From contig NZ_JACJJQ010000001.1 in NCBI RefSeq assembly GCF_016900115.1, forward strand, positions 1 to 64,000: a stretch of DNA of 64,000 bases. Reading direction: 5' to 3'. Shown here piece by piece: positions 1 to 8,907 of the stretch. Both the position numbers and the translations under genes were made by a program. This stretch comes from Limosilactobacillus alvi. GTDB taxonomy: Bacteria; Bacillota; Bacilli; Lactobacillales; Lactobacillaceae. Numbering within the stretch: the first letter of the stretch is position 1; each line of letters begins with the position of its first letter. Under the pieces are notes generated by a model. That model made no database searches. It saw nothing but the letters and a program-made list of their open reading frames with translations, and was not told the origin of the DNA.

Positions 1-3
1 TTC

Positions 4-108
4 GAGAATCAAGTGTAACTTGATTCTCCATTGCCTAAACGATTTCCAGATCAAGAGGCACACTGTTGCCTTTTGATCCAGAAGCTCGGTCATTTATGGC
101 CGAGTAGT
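4..108. repeat. Three consecutive hairpins downstream of the phosphatase gene
   Basis: No gene is visible in the first 129 bases. Three inverted repeats follow each other. Positions 4-28 form a perfect 11-bp stem (GAGAATCAAGT with its complement). Around 50-80 there is a GATCAA-AGGCA stem with one bulged pair, and around 90-108 a CTCGG/CCGAG stem. None is followed by a clear U tract in either direction, so they are not typical rho-independent terminators. They could be part of a repeat element that continues left of the window. Confidence 0.5.
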
Positions 109-129
109 TCACAATATTATTCTTTTACT

Positions 130-783
130 TTACTTATCATAAAATTCAACCTTCAAGTCACTATCCGTCATGATTAACTTAGAAAGACTCCCGTTCTTGG
201 GCCGGACCGTAATATCGTACTTACCTTCCCCAAAACGTTCCATCAAACTTAAGACGGTGTTCCCATGACTAACCCACAAAACGTTGGCCTCATCAGGGAG
301 GTCTGTCTGACGAATCAAGTCAATCCCCTGATCCATACGGTGCCAATATTCTTCATTATTTTCGGCATCGTGGAATGGATCAGCTTCCTTCATCCAATCC
401 TTAGCTTGACCAATTGAATACTTGGTAACAATATCCTTGAAAGTCTTGCATCCATGAGGAGCCCCAGCTAAGTACCAAGCTTGGCCCATTTCCGTTCCTT
501 CAAAAACCCCGTAGAATTGTTCCCGGAAGAAGGGACTAATGTGGGGTTCCTTAACGGAATCTTTTTCGTTTAGTTGCAAGATTGTGTGACAGGTTTCAAT
601 TGCCCGTGGTAAATCACTACAAAAGGCGGTATCAAAGTGGATATCCTTGACCTTTTCCCCTGCCAACTTAGCATCTTGCTTTCCCTTTGCGGTCAATGGT
701 GAGTTTGACCAGCCTTGAAGCTTATTGTAAATGTTGTAATAGGTTTGCCCATGCCGGACTAAATAAATGTTTAACTTGGTCAT
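130..783 (-). CDS. Histidine phosphatase family protein (phosphoglycerate mutase-like)
   Basis: A cytosolic phosphatase of the branch-1 histidine phosphatase superfamily, 217 residues. The catalytic signature LVRHGQTYYN is at residues 8-17, with the phospho-accepting histidine at 11. The family box GWSNSPLTAKG follows, and the second catalytic histidine lies in WVSHGNT near residue 170. Lactobacilli carry several such paralogues, often annotated GpmB or broad-specificity phosphatase, and the substrate cannot be read from sequence. The ATG is preceded by a GGGAGG ribosome site. It is a single gene pointing away from the nagB/nagA pair. Confidence 0.85.
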   Translation of the reverse strand: MTKLNIYLVRHGQTYYNIYNKLQGWSNSPLTAKGKQDAKLAGEKVKDIHFDTAFCSDLPRAIETCHTILQLNEKDSVKEPHISPFFREQFYGVFEGTEMGQAWYLAGAPHGCKTFKDIVTKYSIGQAKDWMKEADPFHDAENNEEYWHRMDQGIDLIRQTDLPDEANVLWVSHGNTVLSLMERFGEGKYDITVRPKNGSLSKLIMTDSDLKVEFYDK

Positions 784-866
784 TTAATTTTCCTCCCCAA
801 ATTACGGTTATCAACAATTTCATTTTACCGCGTTCAGGTGCGAAATAAAAATTAAAATGAAAGCCT

Positions 867-1571
867 TTACTTTAGCTTAGCAGCCGCTGCTTCGTCGACA
901 ATCACAATCGCATCTGGATGGCGTTGCAGAATACTTGCTGGAACGGTTTCAGTTACCGGTCCTTGGACCATCTTGGCAACCGCATCAGCCTTCTTTTCAC
1001 CATAAGCCTCCAGCAAGATTTGATCTGCTTGCATAATACTTCCAATCCCCATCGAGATCGCTTGCTTAGGTACATCTGCTTCCCGATCAAAGAAACGGGC
1101 ATTAGCAACGATCGTTGATTTAGTCAACGCTACCTCATGGGTTGTCCCATCAAAGGGGGAGCCGGGTTCGTTAAAACCAATGTGACCATTCCGCCCAATT
1201 CCCAGTAATTGGAGACCCACATGGTGATCAGCAATAATTTGGTCATAACGGGCACATTCAGTTGCCAAATCACTTGCCATCCCATTTGGCAAGTAAGAAG
1301 CGGCGAACGGTTTGGCTTTAAAAAGATGTTCATGCATGTAATAAGCATAGCTTTGGTCATGGTCAGCCGGCAGGCCAACGTATTCATCTAAATTAATCGA
1401 AACACAATCTTGAAAATCCAAATCACTCTTAACTAATTCGGCATACGTTGTTTCTGGCGTTCCCCCTGTTGCTAAACCAAAAGTCTTAACGCCCCGTTCT
1501 TTCGCCGCCTTAAAAATGTCCAAAGCCGCTTTTCCACCAGCTAGTGGATCCTTAACCGTAATAATTTTCAT
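867..1571 (-). CDS. nagB: Glucosamine-6-phosphate deaminase
   Basis: Converts glucosamine 6-phosphate to fructose 6-phosphate and ammonia, the last step of amino-sugar entry into glycolysis. The 234-residue protein has the short form usual in Firmicutes. The family motif NLDEYVGL spans residues 60-67, and [14 protein letters not shown] spans 124-137 with the catalytic histidine at 130 and glutamate at 135. It is divergent from nagA across a short regulatory region with two palindromic operators, so the two genes are probably co-regulated by a NagR (GntR-family) repressor that responds to GlcNAc- or GlcN-6-phosphate. Confidence 0.95.
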   Translation of the reverse strand: MKIITVKDPLAGGKAALDIFKAAKERGVKTFGLATGGTPETTYAELVKSDLDFQDCVSINLDEYVGLPADHDQSYAYYMHEHLFKAKPFAASYLPNGMASDLATECARYDQIIADHHVGLQLLGIGRNGHIGFNEPGSPFDGTTHEVALTKSTIVANARFFDREADVPKQAISMGIGSIMQADQILLEAYGEKKADAVAKMVQGPVTETVPASILQRHPDAIVIVDEAAAAKLK

Positions 1572-1596
1572 CGTAAAATCCCCCGTTCTCTTGTCA

Positions 1597-1671
1597 TCGG
1601 TCTATACCAATAATATAACTTTTTCCCTTGCTTGTCAAAGACTTGCGTCGTTGGTCTATACCGGCTATGAT
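1597..1671. promoter_or_regulatory. Divergent nagB/nagA promoters with two NagR-type operators
   Basis: The 10-bp motif GGTCTATACC occurs twice, at 1599-1608 and 1653-1662. It matches the dre-type operator of GntR-family amino-sugar repressors (NagR/YvoA, DasR). Leftward, nagB has -35 TTGACA (1633-1638), a 17-bp spacer and -10 TATTAT (1610-1615), with one operator touching the -10. Rightward, nagA has -35 TTGCGT (1643-1648), a 17-bp spacer and -10 TATGAT (1666-1671), with the other operator inside the spacer. One operator per promoter explains joint repression. The repressor gene itself is not in this window. Confidence 0.8.
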
Positions 1672-1705
1672 AAAAATGATTAAGCAAAAGTTGAGGTATA
1701 AAACT

Positions 1706-2854
1706 ATGACAACTGTCGTAAAACACGCTACGATCTACACGGGAACGGAAAAAATCGAGGATGGCTACCTCCGTTTCGACCAACAAATTCAAGCCGTAGG
1801 ACCAATGGCCGATTACCATCCCCTCGTTAGTGACGACCAAGTATTCGATCTAGCAGGGCAAACGATCGTCCCTGGTTTTATTGACGTCCACAGCCACGGG
1901 GGTTATGGCTTTGATGCCATGGACGGTAACGCCGATGAAATTGATCAAATGGTCCAAAAAATGACCGCTAACGAAGGGGTTACTTCTTACTTCGCGACGA
2001 CGATGACCCAATCCCATGAAAACATCGCCCACGCCATGGTTGGGATTAAAAAAGCCGCTACTAAGAACCCGGTTATCCAAGGAATTCACCTGGAAGGGCC
2101 ATTTGTTTCACCACTCTTTAAGGGGGCCCAACCAGAAAAATACATTGAAGGACCTGATCTTAAAGCCTTTGAACACTGGAACGAATTAGCTGGTGGGATG
2201 ATCAAGCTCGTCACTTACGCTCCCGAAAATGCTAATTGTGCCGCTTTTGAACGCTACTGCCTAGCACACGGGATTGTCCTTTCCGTTGGTCACAGTAACG
2301 CCACTCGGGCCCAAATGAAGCAATCCTTAGCAACCCACGTTACCCACTTGTACAATGCCCAACGAGAACTCAAGCACCGGGAACCAGGGGTAACTGGTCA
2401 TGCCCTTTTGGAAGACAACATTTACACCGAAATAATTGCCGACAGTTTCCACGTTTACGCTGACATGATCAAGTTGGCTTATCAATTAAAGGGGGCCGAT
2501 AAGATGGAACTCGTTACCGACTCAATGCGGGCAAAGGGAATGCCAGAAGGGGTGTCCGAACTTGGTGGTCAAAAGGTAATCGTTCAGGATCAGCAGGCTC
2601 GGCTTGAAAACGGCCACTTAGCTGGTTCCGTCCTTCAATTCCCTAACGCCTTCAGAAACATCATTAAGTTCACTGGCTGTTCAATTGCTGACGCCGTAAA
2701 GATGGCTTCGGGGAACCAAGCCCGGGAATTCAACCTCACCCAAAAAGGCACCTTAGAAGTTGGCAAGGATGCCGACTTAAACGTCTTGGACAGCGAACTT
2801 AACTTAGTCCAAACTTTCAGCTTTGGTCGGTCTTTCAACCCGGAAAATAACTAA
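1706..2854 (+). CDS. nagA: N-acetylglucosamine-6-phosphate deacetylase
   Basis: Removes the acetyl group from GlcNAc-6-phosphate to give the NagB substrate. The 382-residue amidohydrolase has the metal motif HSHGG at residues 62-66, HLEGPF near 128-133 with the metal-binding glutamate, then VGHSNA, THLYNA and the catalytic aspartate in VTDSM. I chose the ATG at 1706 because a GAGG ribosome site lies just before it and the predicted promoter would be inside any longer reading. The open frame extends upstream to 1628 without support. Confidence 0.93.
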   Translation: MTTVVKHATIYTGTEKIEDGYLRFDQQIQAVGPMADYHPLVSDDQVFDLAGQTIVPGFIDVHSHGGYGFDAMDGNADEIDQMVQKMTANEGVTSYFATTMTQSHENIAHAMVGIKKAATKNPVIQGIHLEGPFVSPLFKGAQPEKYIEGPDLKAFEHWNELAGGMIKLVTYAPENANCAAFERYCLAHGIVLSVGHSNATRAQMKQSLATHVTHLYNAQRELKHREPGVTGHALLEDNIYTEIIADSFHVYADMIKLAYQLKGADKMELVTDSMRAKGMPEGVSELGGQKVIVQDQQARLENGHLAGSVLQFPNAFRNIIKFTGCSIADAVKMASGNQAREFNLTQKGTLEVGKDADLNVLDSELNLVQTFSFGRSFNPENN

Positions 2855-2883
2855 AAATTAATGTTTTCGCCACAAAGAAGTGC

Positions 2884-2889
2884 TATACT
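2884..2889 (+). promoter_or_regulatory. Putative -10 element of the L,D-transpeptidase gene
   Basis: TATACT sits 33 bases before the ATG of the next gene. I see no convincing -35 hexamer at 16-18 bp spacing, so this is only a tentative promoter. It implies that the transpeptidase can be transcribed separately from nagA. Confidence 0.4.
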
Positions 2890-2921
2890 CTTAAAGTTAA
2901 TTTGAGGGAAAGGAACTTACT

Positions 2922-3491
2922 ATGCGGAAAACCATTTTCAAACTGTTACTAGTTTTGGGGCTGTGTTTAGCTGGTCTTGGGACAACCTTACCAGTTCAAG
3001 CAAAAAGCACCCCATTTTGGCAACGGCCATCAGAAAAAAAGGCCTATCCAAATGTAAAAAAACACCCAAAATTATGGGTGCTCGTTTCAAAGAAGACCGA
3101 ACGCACTTACCTCGTTGATAACGGCAAAATCCTATACACGATGCTTTCTTCAACGGGTTCAAAAGGTGAAAATAGCACCCCGACAGGGACCTTTACAATT
3201 CAGGACGAACGGGGCGACTTTTTCTATAATCAGAATAGTGGTGAAGGAGCTAAATACTGGGTTTCTTGGAAAGATCACGGGATTTACCTTTTTCACTCAG
3301 TACCAACCGATCAAAATGGTAATTTCATTACTAAGGAAGCCAACCAGCTTGGTAAACGGGCAAACTCCCACGGTTGTGTCCGCCTGTCGGTGGCTGACGC
3401 TAAGTGGTTTTACCAAAATATCCAAACTGGCACCAAGGTGGTCATTTCCAATTCTGGCAATATTAAACATTTAGTTAAAAGCCACTCATAA
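2922..3491 (+). CDS. Secreted L,D-transpeptidase (YkuD domain)
   Basis: A 189-residue exported cell-wall enzyme. Residues 1-28 form a signal peptide (basic start, hydrophobic core, likely cleavage near VQAKS). The rest is a YkuD catalytic domain. The signature HGCVRLS has histidine 150 and the catalytic cysteine 152, and the upstream conserved His is in LFHSVP near 125. Such enzymes form 3-3 peptidoglycan cross-links or attach proteins to peptidoglycan. In lactobacilli, which have D,D-cross-linked walls, the exact role is often unknown. An AAAGGAA ribosome site precedes the ATG, and a strong terminator follows the stop. Confidence 0.9.
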   Translation: MRKTIFKLLLVLGLCLAGLGTTLPVQAKSTPFWQRPSEKKAYPNVKKHPKLWVLVSKKTERTYLVDNGKILYTMLSSTGSKGENSTPTGTFTIQDERGDFFYNQNSGEGAKYWVSWKDHGIYLFHSVPTDQNGNFITKEANQLGKRANSHGCVRLSVADAKWFYQNIQTGTKVVISNSGNIKHLVKSHS

Positions 3492-3493
3492 TA

Positions 3494-3538
3494 AAAAGCG
3501 AGTAACTAGCAGAAATTACCTGCTAGCTACTCGCTTTT
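3494..3538 (+). terminator. Rho-independent terminator after the L,D-transpeptidase
   Basis: A 19-bp stem (3494-3512 with 3520-3538, one mismatched pair) with a 7-base loop. The stem carries A and T tracts on both sides, so it could work in both directions, but its main role is ending the transpeptidase transcript. Confidence 0.85.
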
Positions 3539-3624
3539 GTTTTAGCCTCTAAACAAGCTGACGGCCTTAAAGCTAGTTTGTCGTTTTATTCCGATCACCG
3601 CCCCAAACCCGGCAAAGTCTTTTT

Positions 3625-4701
3625 CTACTTAAACAACTTTGCCATCTTAGCAGCGATCTCGGGATCGAGGTTGTCAGCTAGCGAGGTGGTTGATGGTTGA
3701 GATTCGGTTTGTTCGCGCTTGATTAATTTCTTAAGATCATCAATTACGGCTTGTTCCCCGATCTTAACCATATTGAGACTCAAACGACCGCCTGCGGCAT
3801 CGGCGTGGCCCCCACCGTTAAAGTAGGTTTCAGCAAACTTAGCCACGTCAATCTTACCGTTACTCCGGAGCGAAACACTCGTTGGGCTAATTACCATCGC
3901 CCCGTCAACATCCGGATGGGCTTCCAAAAGGGCGTGGGCAATTTCGGACTTGTAATCACTGGCGTAAACAAAACCCCAAATATGACCATCAAGCTTAGCT
4001 GTTAACACGTCCTTTAAATGGCTCTTTAAATAGTGCGCTCGCCGATCGTTCAAGGTCGTGATTAAAAGTTGGTTAGCTGTCCGGTATTTTTGCCAACCGA
4101 CCGCAAAAACAGCCTGCACAAATTCTGCCGAATGATCTAAAGGATAGAACCAAAACAGCTGGTTCAATTCATCAGCTGCTTGACGTTCTTCTTTGGTCAT
4201 ATCAGGATCATTTTGCCAGTCCCAGGTGTCGTAAGCCCGAATGAGTTCCACCAGTTCTGCTAACTCGGCCTGGCGGTCAGGAGCCACGGCTGCGAAATTA
4301 GGTTGAGTTTGTATCCAATCCCAAACCAAACTGGTAGCACTGGGGTTAATTTTGGGGTTAGCCGGGATAATCGAGTTAACGGCATACTTCTCCCGGGCGG
4401 CCGCTTCGGTTTCGTGGTGGTCAAACACTAACCAGTGGTTGGCAAATTTTTCATCCAATTGTTGGAAAGTGTAATCACTGTCCGGGGTCATATCCATCAT
4501 GTAAACATCGGAAAACTGGCCCATCGTTGGATCCTTAAACCAACGGCTTAGGGCCCCATCAATTTGACCGGCCCCAATGTTTTCAATTTCAAATTCCGTA
4601 TCCTTAAACATTGTTGGTTGCAAAGCCTGCAATAGCAAAGGCCCTCCAAAACCATCTAAGTCATTATGGGAAAAAACCTTAATCCGTGTTTGTACCATCA
4701 T
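3625..4701 (-). CDS. DHH-family phosphoesterase (NrnB-like oligoribonuclease)
   Basis: A 358-residue cytosolic metal-dependent phosphodiesterase. The N-terminal DHH domain shows HNDLDGFGG at residues 12-20 (motif I), MDMTPD near 70 and FDHHE at 93-97 (motif III). The C-terminal DHHA1 domain ends in GGGHADAAGG, the substrate-binding loop. The architecture fits nanoRNase/pAp phosphatases of the NrnA/NrnB type. The HND spelling of motif I is closer to NrnB-like proteins than to canonical NrnA. The ATG follows the ABC-F stop by only 9 bases, so the two genes form an operon. Confidence 0.85.
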   Translation of the reverse strand: MMVQTRIKVFSHNDLDGFGGPLLLQALQPTMFKDTEFEIENIGAGQIDGALSRWFKDPTMGQFSDVYMMDMTPDSDYTFQQLDEKFANHWLVFDHHETEAAAREKYAVNSIIPANPKINPSATSLVWDWIQTQPNFAAVAPDRQAELAELVELIRAYDTWDWQNDPDMTKEERQAADELNQLFWFYPLDHSAEFVQAVFAVGWQKYRTANQLLITTLNDRRAHYLKSHLKDVLTAKLDGHIWGFVYASDYKSEIAHALLEAHPDVDGAMVISPTSVSLRSNGKIDVAKFAETYFNGGGHADAAGGRLSLNMVKIGEQAVIDDLKKLIKREQTESQPSTTSLADNLDPEIAAKMAKLFK

Positions 4702-4710
4702 TAATCCCTC

Positions 4711-6261
4711 CTAAGCCTGTTGCTTCAACGATAATTTTTCAACGTTCAAAATTTTATCTAACCAGCCATCCGTAAAGGAAGCTTCGTGACTGACCAAAAT
4801 CAAATTTCCTGGAAAAGCCTGCAAGGATGCTTTCAAGGCTTCCTTTGTTTCATCATCCAAGTGGTTCGTTGGTTCATCCAGGATTAGGAAATTAGCTGGC
4901 GTTAATTCCAACAAAGCCAATTTAACCTTCGTTTGTTCACCCCCAGAAAGGAGATGCAGGGGTTTCATCGTATTTGCCGCGTTGATCCCGGCTGCTGCCA
5001 GTTTTTGGCGGATGGTTTTCGGTAACATTGTTGGAAAGTGATCCTGGATTTCTTGAAGGGGTGTCCGATTAGGATCGTCCCACAAGAGGTCCTGGTCAAA
5101 GTAAGCAATCTTGGCCGAAGGTGAGAATTCCGCCTCCCCACCAAGTGACTTAATTTTTCCAAGGATCGACTTAATTAACGTCGACTTTCCGACCCCGTTA
5201 AAGCCACTTAGAAGGAGCTTTTCGCCTGCGGTTAATGAGAAAGTTACTGGCGATAATAACGGTTGGCGATATCCCACGCTAAGGTGTTCAACCCGAAGTG
5301 CATTAGCGGACCCAGTTGATTCATACGGGAAGTGAAAATGGGCCTTTAAATTATCGGCCGGTGGGTCAATCCGGTCCATTCGTTTCAGCATCTTTTCCCG
5401 GGACTTTGCCAAAGTTGATTTTGACCCGGCCTTATTTTTCCGGATAAAACGTTCCGCCTTTTCAATTACAACCCGCTGCTTTTCGTATTCCCGTTCTTGA
5501 GCCAGTTTGTGTTCTTCTTTTTGCCGCATGGCTTGTTCAAAGCTTCCCCGGTACTTAGTAATTTTGCCAAAAGCTACGTCAATAATCGTATTGGTAACCC
5601 GTTCCAAGAAATCATAGTCGTGAGAAATGATCATCGCTGCGCCCGGATAGTCATTTAAGTAGCCAATTAACCATTCAATGTGGGCCGTATCCAAGTAGTT
5701 CGTTGGTTCGTCGAGTAAAATTACATCAGGCTTTTCCAAAAGCAACTTGGCTAAAATGACCTTCGACCGTTGACCCCCACTCATGGCCGCTACTTGGTGC
5801 TCAGCCCCGAGTTCGGTTAAACCTAACCCATCCATTACTCGTTCGACGGCAAGATCAATTCCGTAAAAATCGTTTCCATCCAGGATTGCTTGCAGGCGGG
5901 CCGCCCGATCCATTAATTTGTCATCCCCCGAGCTAGCATAGTCGACGTATAACTGATTAAGCTCATCATTGACCTTGTACAAATCATCAAAAGCGGTATG
6001 TAAGAAATCAACTAAGGTGATTTGGCCCGGAATATCAACGTACTGATCAAGGTAACCAATCTTGGTGTGTTTTTGCCACTGCACACTCCCAGCAACTGGC
6101 AGCACCTGGCCAATTAAAATCTTAATCAACGTTGACTTGCCAGCCCCATTCTGGCCAACCACCCCTATGTGTTCGCCCTTTTCTAACTGAAAGCTAGCAT
6201 CATCATAAAGCTTTTTATCAGCAAAACTCATTGATAGTCCTTTTACATCTAAAAGTGCCAA
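4711..6261 (-). CDS. ABC-F family ribosome-associated ATPase
   Basis: A 516-residue protein with two nucleotide-binding domains and no membrane segments. Walker A motifs are GQNGAGKST (residues 36-44) and FNGVGKST, signatures are MSGGQ and LSGGE, and Walker B motifs are LLDEPTNYLD and ILDEPTNHLD. The region between the domains is basic and helical (several K/R/E stretches), the linker that reaches into the ribosome E site in ABC-F proteins. Members act as translation factors or antibiotic-protection proteins. Which one this is cannot be told from sequence. It is the first gene of a two-gene operon with the DHH phosphoesterase. Confidence 0.88.
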   Translation of the reverse strand: MALLDVKGLSMSFADKKLYDDASFQLEKGEHIGVVGQNGAGKSTLIKILIGQVLPVAGSVQWQKHTKIGYLDQYVDIPGQITLVDFLHTAFDDLYKVNDELNQLYVDYASSGDDKLMDRAARLQAILDGNDFYGIDLAVERVMDGLGLTELGAEHQVAAMSGGQRSKVILAKLLLEKPDVILLDEPTNYLDTAHIEWLIGYLNDYPGAAMIISHDYDFLERVTNTIIDVAFGKITKYRGSFEQAMRQKEEHKLAQEREYEKQRVVIEKAERFIRKNKAGSKSTLAKSREKMLKRMDRIDPPADNLKAHFHFPYESTGSANALRVEHLSVGYRQPLLSPVTFSLTAGEKLLLSGFNGVGKSTLIKSILGKIKSLGGEAEFSPSAKIAYFDQDLLWDDPNRTPLQEIQDHFPTMLPKTIRQKLAAAGINAANTMKPLHLLSGGEQTKVKLALLELTPANFLILDEPTNHLDDETKEALKASLQAFPGNLILVSHEASFTDGWLDKILNVEKLSLKQQA

Positions 6262-6349
6262 AATATTCCCCTTCCCATTTTCAAATGTCTAGTCCTTAAT
6301 AATAACACATTTCCAAGTCATCCTCCCGTAAATCTGAGGAAATTAGTGC

Positions 6350-6355
6350 TACAAT
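6350..6355 (+). promoter_or_regulatory. Extended -10 promoter of the flavin reductase gene
   Basis: TGCTACAAT at 6347-6355 is an extended -10 (TGnTACAAT), 52 bases before the TTG start. A separate -35 is not obvious, as is common with extended -10 promoters. Confidence 0.5.
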
Positions 6356-6407
6356 AAAGTTGTCTAAGCGAAAAAGTTAACATTCCAAATCGAAGGGGGA
6401 AATCCAC

Positions 6408-6920
6408 TTGTCAATTTTGATGATTACCGCAAGTCCCCAACCTAAGGGAGCATTGCAAAATCTGTGTCAACATTTTTTAAACGGGGTCGCTGCAACCAAT
6501 CAAGCTGTTAAACAGTTTGATGTTGGGCAAGAACCCCTCCCACCATTAACGGTCAACGAAGATGGTAACTTTATTCCACCATCAACCCGGACCAAAGAAT
6601 TAATGACGGCGATTTCCGAAGCCGATATCTTGGTTTTTGCGACCCCAGTTTACCTTTACGGAATGACGGCCCAACTTAAAGCCGTGATCGACCACCTGGT
6701 AACTTGGCCCGGAGCAATTGGCAAAGATAAAACTGCAATTCTCATTGCGGATAGTCCTAACGAAAACTTTGATCAAATTAAGTCCGAATTTAAGGCTATT
6801 TTCACCCACTTCGATTGGACCTTTGGGGGCCAGATCTTGGCCGCTAAAGTCCCCGATCAACCAGATGCCGATTTGCGGTTTTATCCCCAAATCGCCGAAG
6901 AACTGGGAAAAACTGTGTAA
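6408..6920 (+). CDS. NADPH-dependent FMN reductase-like flavoprotein
   Basis: A 170-residue protein with a flavodoxin-like fold. The FMN phosphate loop is ASPQPKGALQNL at residues 8-19, and FATPVYLYGMTAQLKAVID (from about residue 77) is the family's flavin and dimer segment. It is probably an NAD(P)H:flavin or quinone oxidoreductase. The start is TTG at 6408, chosen because GAAGGGGGA is 7 bases upstream. The next in-frame ATG (6420) would leave that site too far away. It is a single gene with its own promoter and a strong terminator. Confidence 0.8.
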   Translation: MSILMITASPQPKGALQNLCQHFLNGVAATNQAVKQFDVGQEPLPPLTVNEDGNFIPPSTRTKELMTAISEADILVFATPVYLYGMTAQLKAVIDHLVTWPGAIGKDKTAILIADSPNENFDQIKSEFKAIFTHFDWTFGGQILAAKVPDQPDADLRFYPQIAEELGKTV

Positions 6921-6921
6921 G

Positions 6922-6970
6922 AAAAAGCGAGACCGGGAAGAAACGCTTGTTTCTTCCCGGCCTCGCTTTT
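6922..6970 (+). terminator. Terminator with the GGGAAGAAA/TTTCTTCCC stem
   Basis: A long near-perfect hairpin (AAAAGCGAG outer stem, CGGGAAGAAAC inner stem, very short loop) flanked by A and T tracts, so it can act in both directions between this gene and the convergent permease gene. Its GGGAAGAAA...TTTCTTCCC core is the same as the hairpin of the dispersed repeat family found elsewhere in this window. Confidence 0.85.
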
Positions 6971-6998
6971 AGTTTAAGCAGGTTTTCTTTCGGCCTGT

Positions 6999-8597
6999 TT
7001 ATTCATTTTCAATTTTCACATCCTGATTAACCTGTGCAGCAACTTCCAGATCCGGTCCATTAACCCGAGAATTAACTGCCCAGAGGTAGAAGAAGATGGC
7101 CGCAATGATGATCACGATAAAATCATACGGATACTTTAAAACATCCTTTCCGCCAAAGCCGGCACTCCCGAGGTAAGATACTCCGGAAATAAATATCAGG
7201 TTAACTAACAACCAGCCAGCTCCCTTTAGTTGCCGACGCATTGGGACATGGTTGTAACGTAAATCATAATAAAAATAGATTGGGAGTCCAAGTAAGACGA
7301 TCCCAATAACTTCAACTGTAGTGGGCCACATTGCCCAGTAAATTACCAGGTCGGTTAAAACAAAGGAGAGGGGCGCGACCCAAGCCAAGTGTTTCGAATT
7401 AAAGGGCCGCTTAAAGTCAGGCCGAAGTTTTCGTAAGGCTACCGCAGTAACCGGACCGGTCGCGTAAGCAACGAAGGTTGAAATTGAAACCACCGTTGCC
7501 AACTTACTCCAATCCCGGAAAAAGTAAACCAGGACCATCGCTAAGCTTAAATCCGCAACCATCGCAAAGCGGGGAATCATATACCGCCGGTTCATCCGTC
7601 CAACCCAAGCCGGAACGTTTCCATTCCGCGTCATTGCCGCTAAGGTCCGCGCAGAAGTTGCCACAAAGGTCACCCCCGTCCCAAATGGGGAAACAAAGGC
7701 ATCCAAGTAAAGTAACAAGGACAACCAATGGAGGCCTAATAAGATTGCCAGATCCGCAAACGGGGAAGCGTAGTTAATCCCGTGCCAGCCATATTTCGCT
7801 AAACTAGCCGGATCAACCGCACTCACAAAGGCTACTTGAAGTAAGATATAAATCACGGCGGTAATGGTTAACGAAATCCATACCCCTTTAAAAATATTCT
7901 TCTGCGGGTTTACCATTTCTCCAGCCATATTAATGACAGTTTGAAAGGCATCATAGGATAAAATAATTCCGGAAACCGCTACGGCTTCAAAGATTCCCCG
8001 CGTCCCATATGGCATGAAAGTTGTGGTGTTATGACCAAAATTACCAGCATGAAAACCCGTAATGATTAAAGTTAGGATCGTTAAGCTAGGAATTAAGAGT
8101 TTAAAAACCGCCACCAGACTGGTGAAGTGCGTTAATAATTTTACCGACCAGAAGTTAATAAGGGTAAAAACGATCATGATCAAAAAGACCACCATCAGCC
8201 CTGCTGTGGTAATCGCTCCATTAGCCATGAAATGCTTCGTCCAATTTGCCCACGCCCAGGGCCAAGTACTCATATATTGTACACAGGCAACCGCTTCGAT
8301 TGGTAACAGGGTAACCAAAGAAACCCAGTTAGCCCAAGCAGCAATAAAGCCTAGTAAGGGGCCATGACTATATTGAGCAAACCGGCTCATTCCCCCAGAC
8401 TCAGGAAACATCGTCCCCAATTCAACATAGTTAAACGCAATTAAAATCATAATTGCTGCCCCGATGATCCATGAAATGATGGCGGCTGGTCCCGCCACCC
8501 GGGCAGCGGCTCCGGAACCAAACAACCAACCTGAACCAATCAAGGAACTCAAAGCTAGCATGACACCGGAAAATAAGCTTATCTTTTGTTGCCGCAT
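6999..8597 (-). CDS. APC-family amino acid permease
   Basis: A 532-residue cytoplasmic-membrane transporter with about 12 to 14 hydrophobic segments. The N-terminal SLIGSGWLFGSG and ELGTMFPESGGM are the TM1 and TM2 boxes of the amino acid-polyamine-organocation family. The length and these boxes resemble YveA-like acidic amino acid:proton symporters, but the substrate is not determined. I chose ATG at 8597 because GAGGGAA lies right before it. A GTG at 8609 would put that site inside the coding region. Confidence 0.85.
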   Translation of the reverse strand: MRQQKISLFSGVMLALSSLIGSGWLFGSGAAARVAGPAAIISWIIGAAIMILIAFNYVELGTMFPESGGMSRFAQYSHGPLLGFIAAWANWVSLVTLLPIEAVACVQYMSTWPWAWANWTKHFMANGAITTAGLMVVFLIMIVFTLINFWSVKLLTHFTSLVAVFKLLIPSLTILTLIITGFHAGNFGHNTTTFMPYGTRGIFEAVAVSGIILSYDAFQTVINMAGEMVNPQKNIFKGVWISLTITAVIYILLQVAFVSAVDPASLAKYGWHGINYASPFADLAILLGLHWLSLLLYLDAFVSPFGTGVTFVATSARTLAAMTRNGNVPAWVGRMNRRYMIPRFAMVADLSLAMVLVYFFRDWSKLATVVSISTFVAYATGPVTAVALRKLRPDFKRPFNSKHLAWVAPLSFVLTDLVIYWAMWPTTVEVIGIVLLGLPIYFYYDLRYNHVPMRRQLKGAGWLLVNLIFISGVSYLGSAGFGGKDVLKYPYDFIVIIIAAIFFYLWAVNSRVNGPDLEVAAQVNQDVKIENE

Positions 8598-8720
8598 AAT
8601 TTCCCTCACTTACTGGGATAGTTTTCTAACCCGATTTTGTCAATTTTATCAAAAACTAAAAATAATGGTAACTTTTAGTTTACCACACTTTATTAACTAC
8701 CTGACCACCAAAGTGAACTA

Positions 8721-8907
8721 AAAAAGAGGATGGGGAGGCACTTCAGTTTCTCCCACCCTCTTTTTTCATCTCCGAATGTTACTCAGTAACTAAGGTCAAA
8801 GAGCACGGCCTTAGCGGATAAGTGCGAACGAAAGGTCGATTCTAATGAATCAACCTTCGTCCTTCTTATCCCAACCAGGCCGTCAAGGAGCTTTTTTCCC
8901 AACCTCT
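8721..8907 (+). repeat. Dispersed intergenic repeat, copy A (reference orientation)
   Basis: The copy has three parts. First is a GAGGRTGGGGAGG...CTCCCACCCTC hairpin flanked by A and T tracts. Second is the box CATCTCCGAATGTTACTCAG, continuing to AACTAAGGTC. Third is a roughly 100-bp arm that starts GCACGGCCTTAGCGGATAAG and ends CAAGGAGCTTTTTTCCCAAC. The arm contains its own inverted repeat (GGTCGATTC/GAATCAACC type). Near-identical arms recur in reverse orientation at 38.0 and 46.6 kb. Confidence 0.85.
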
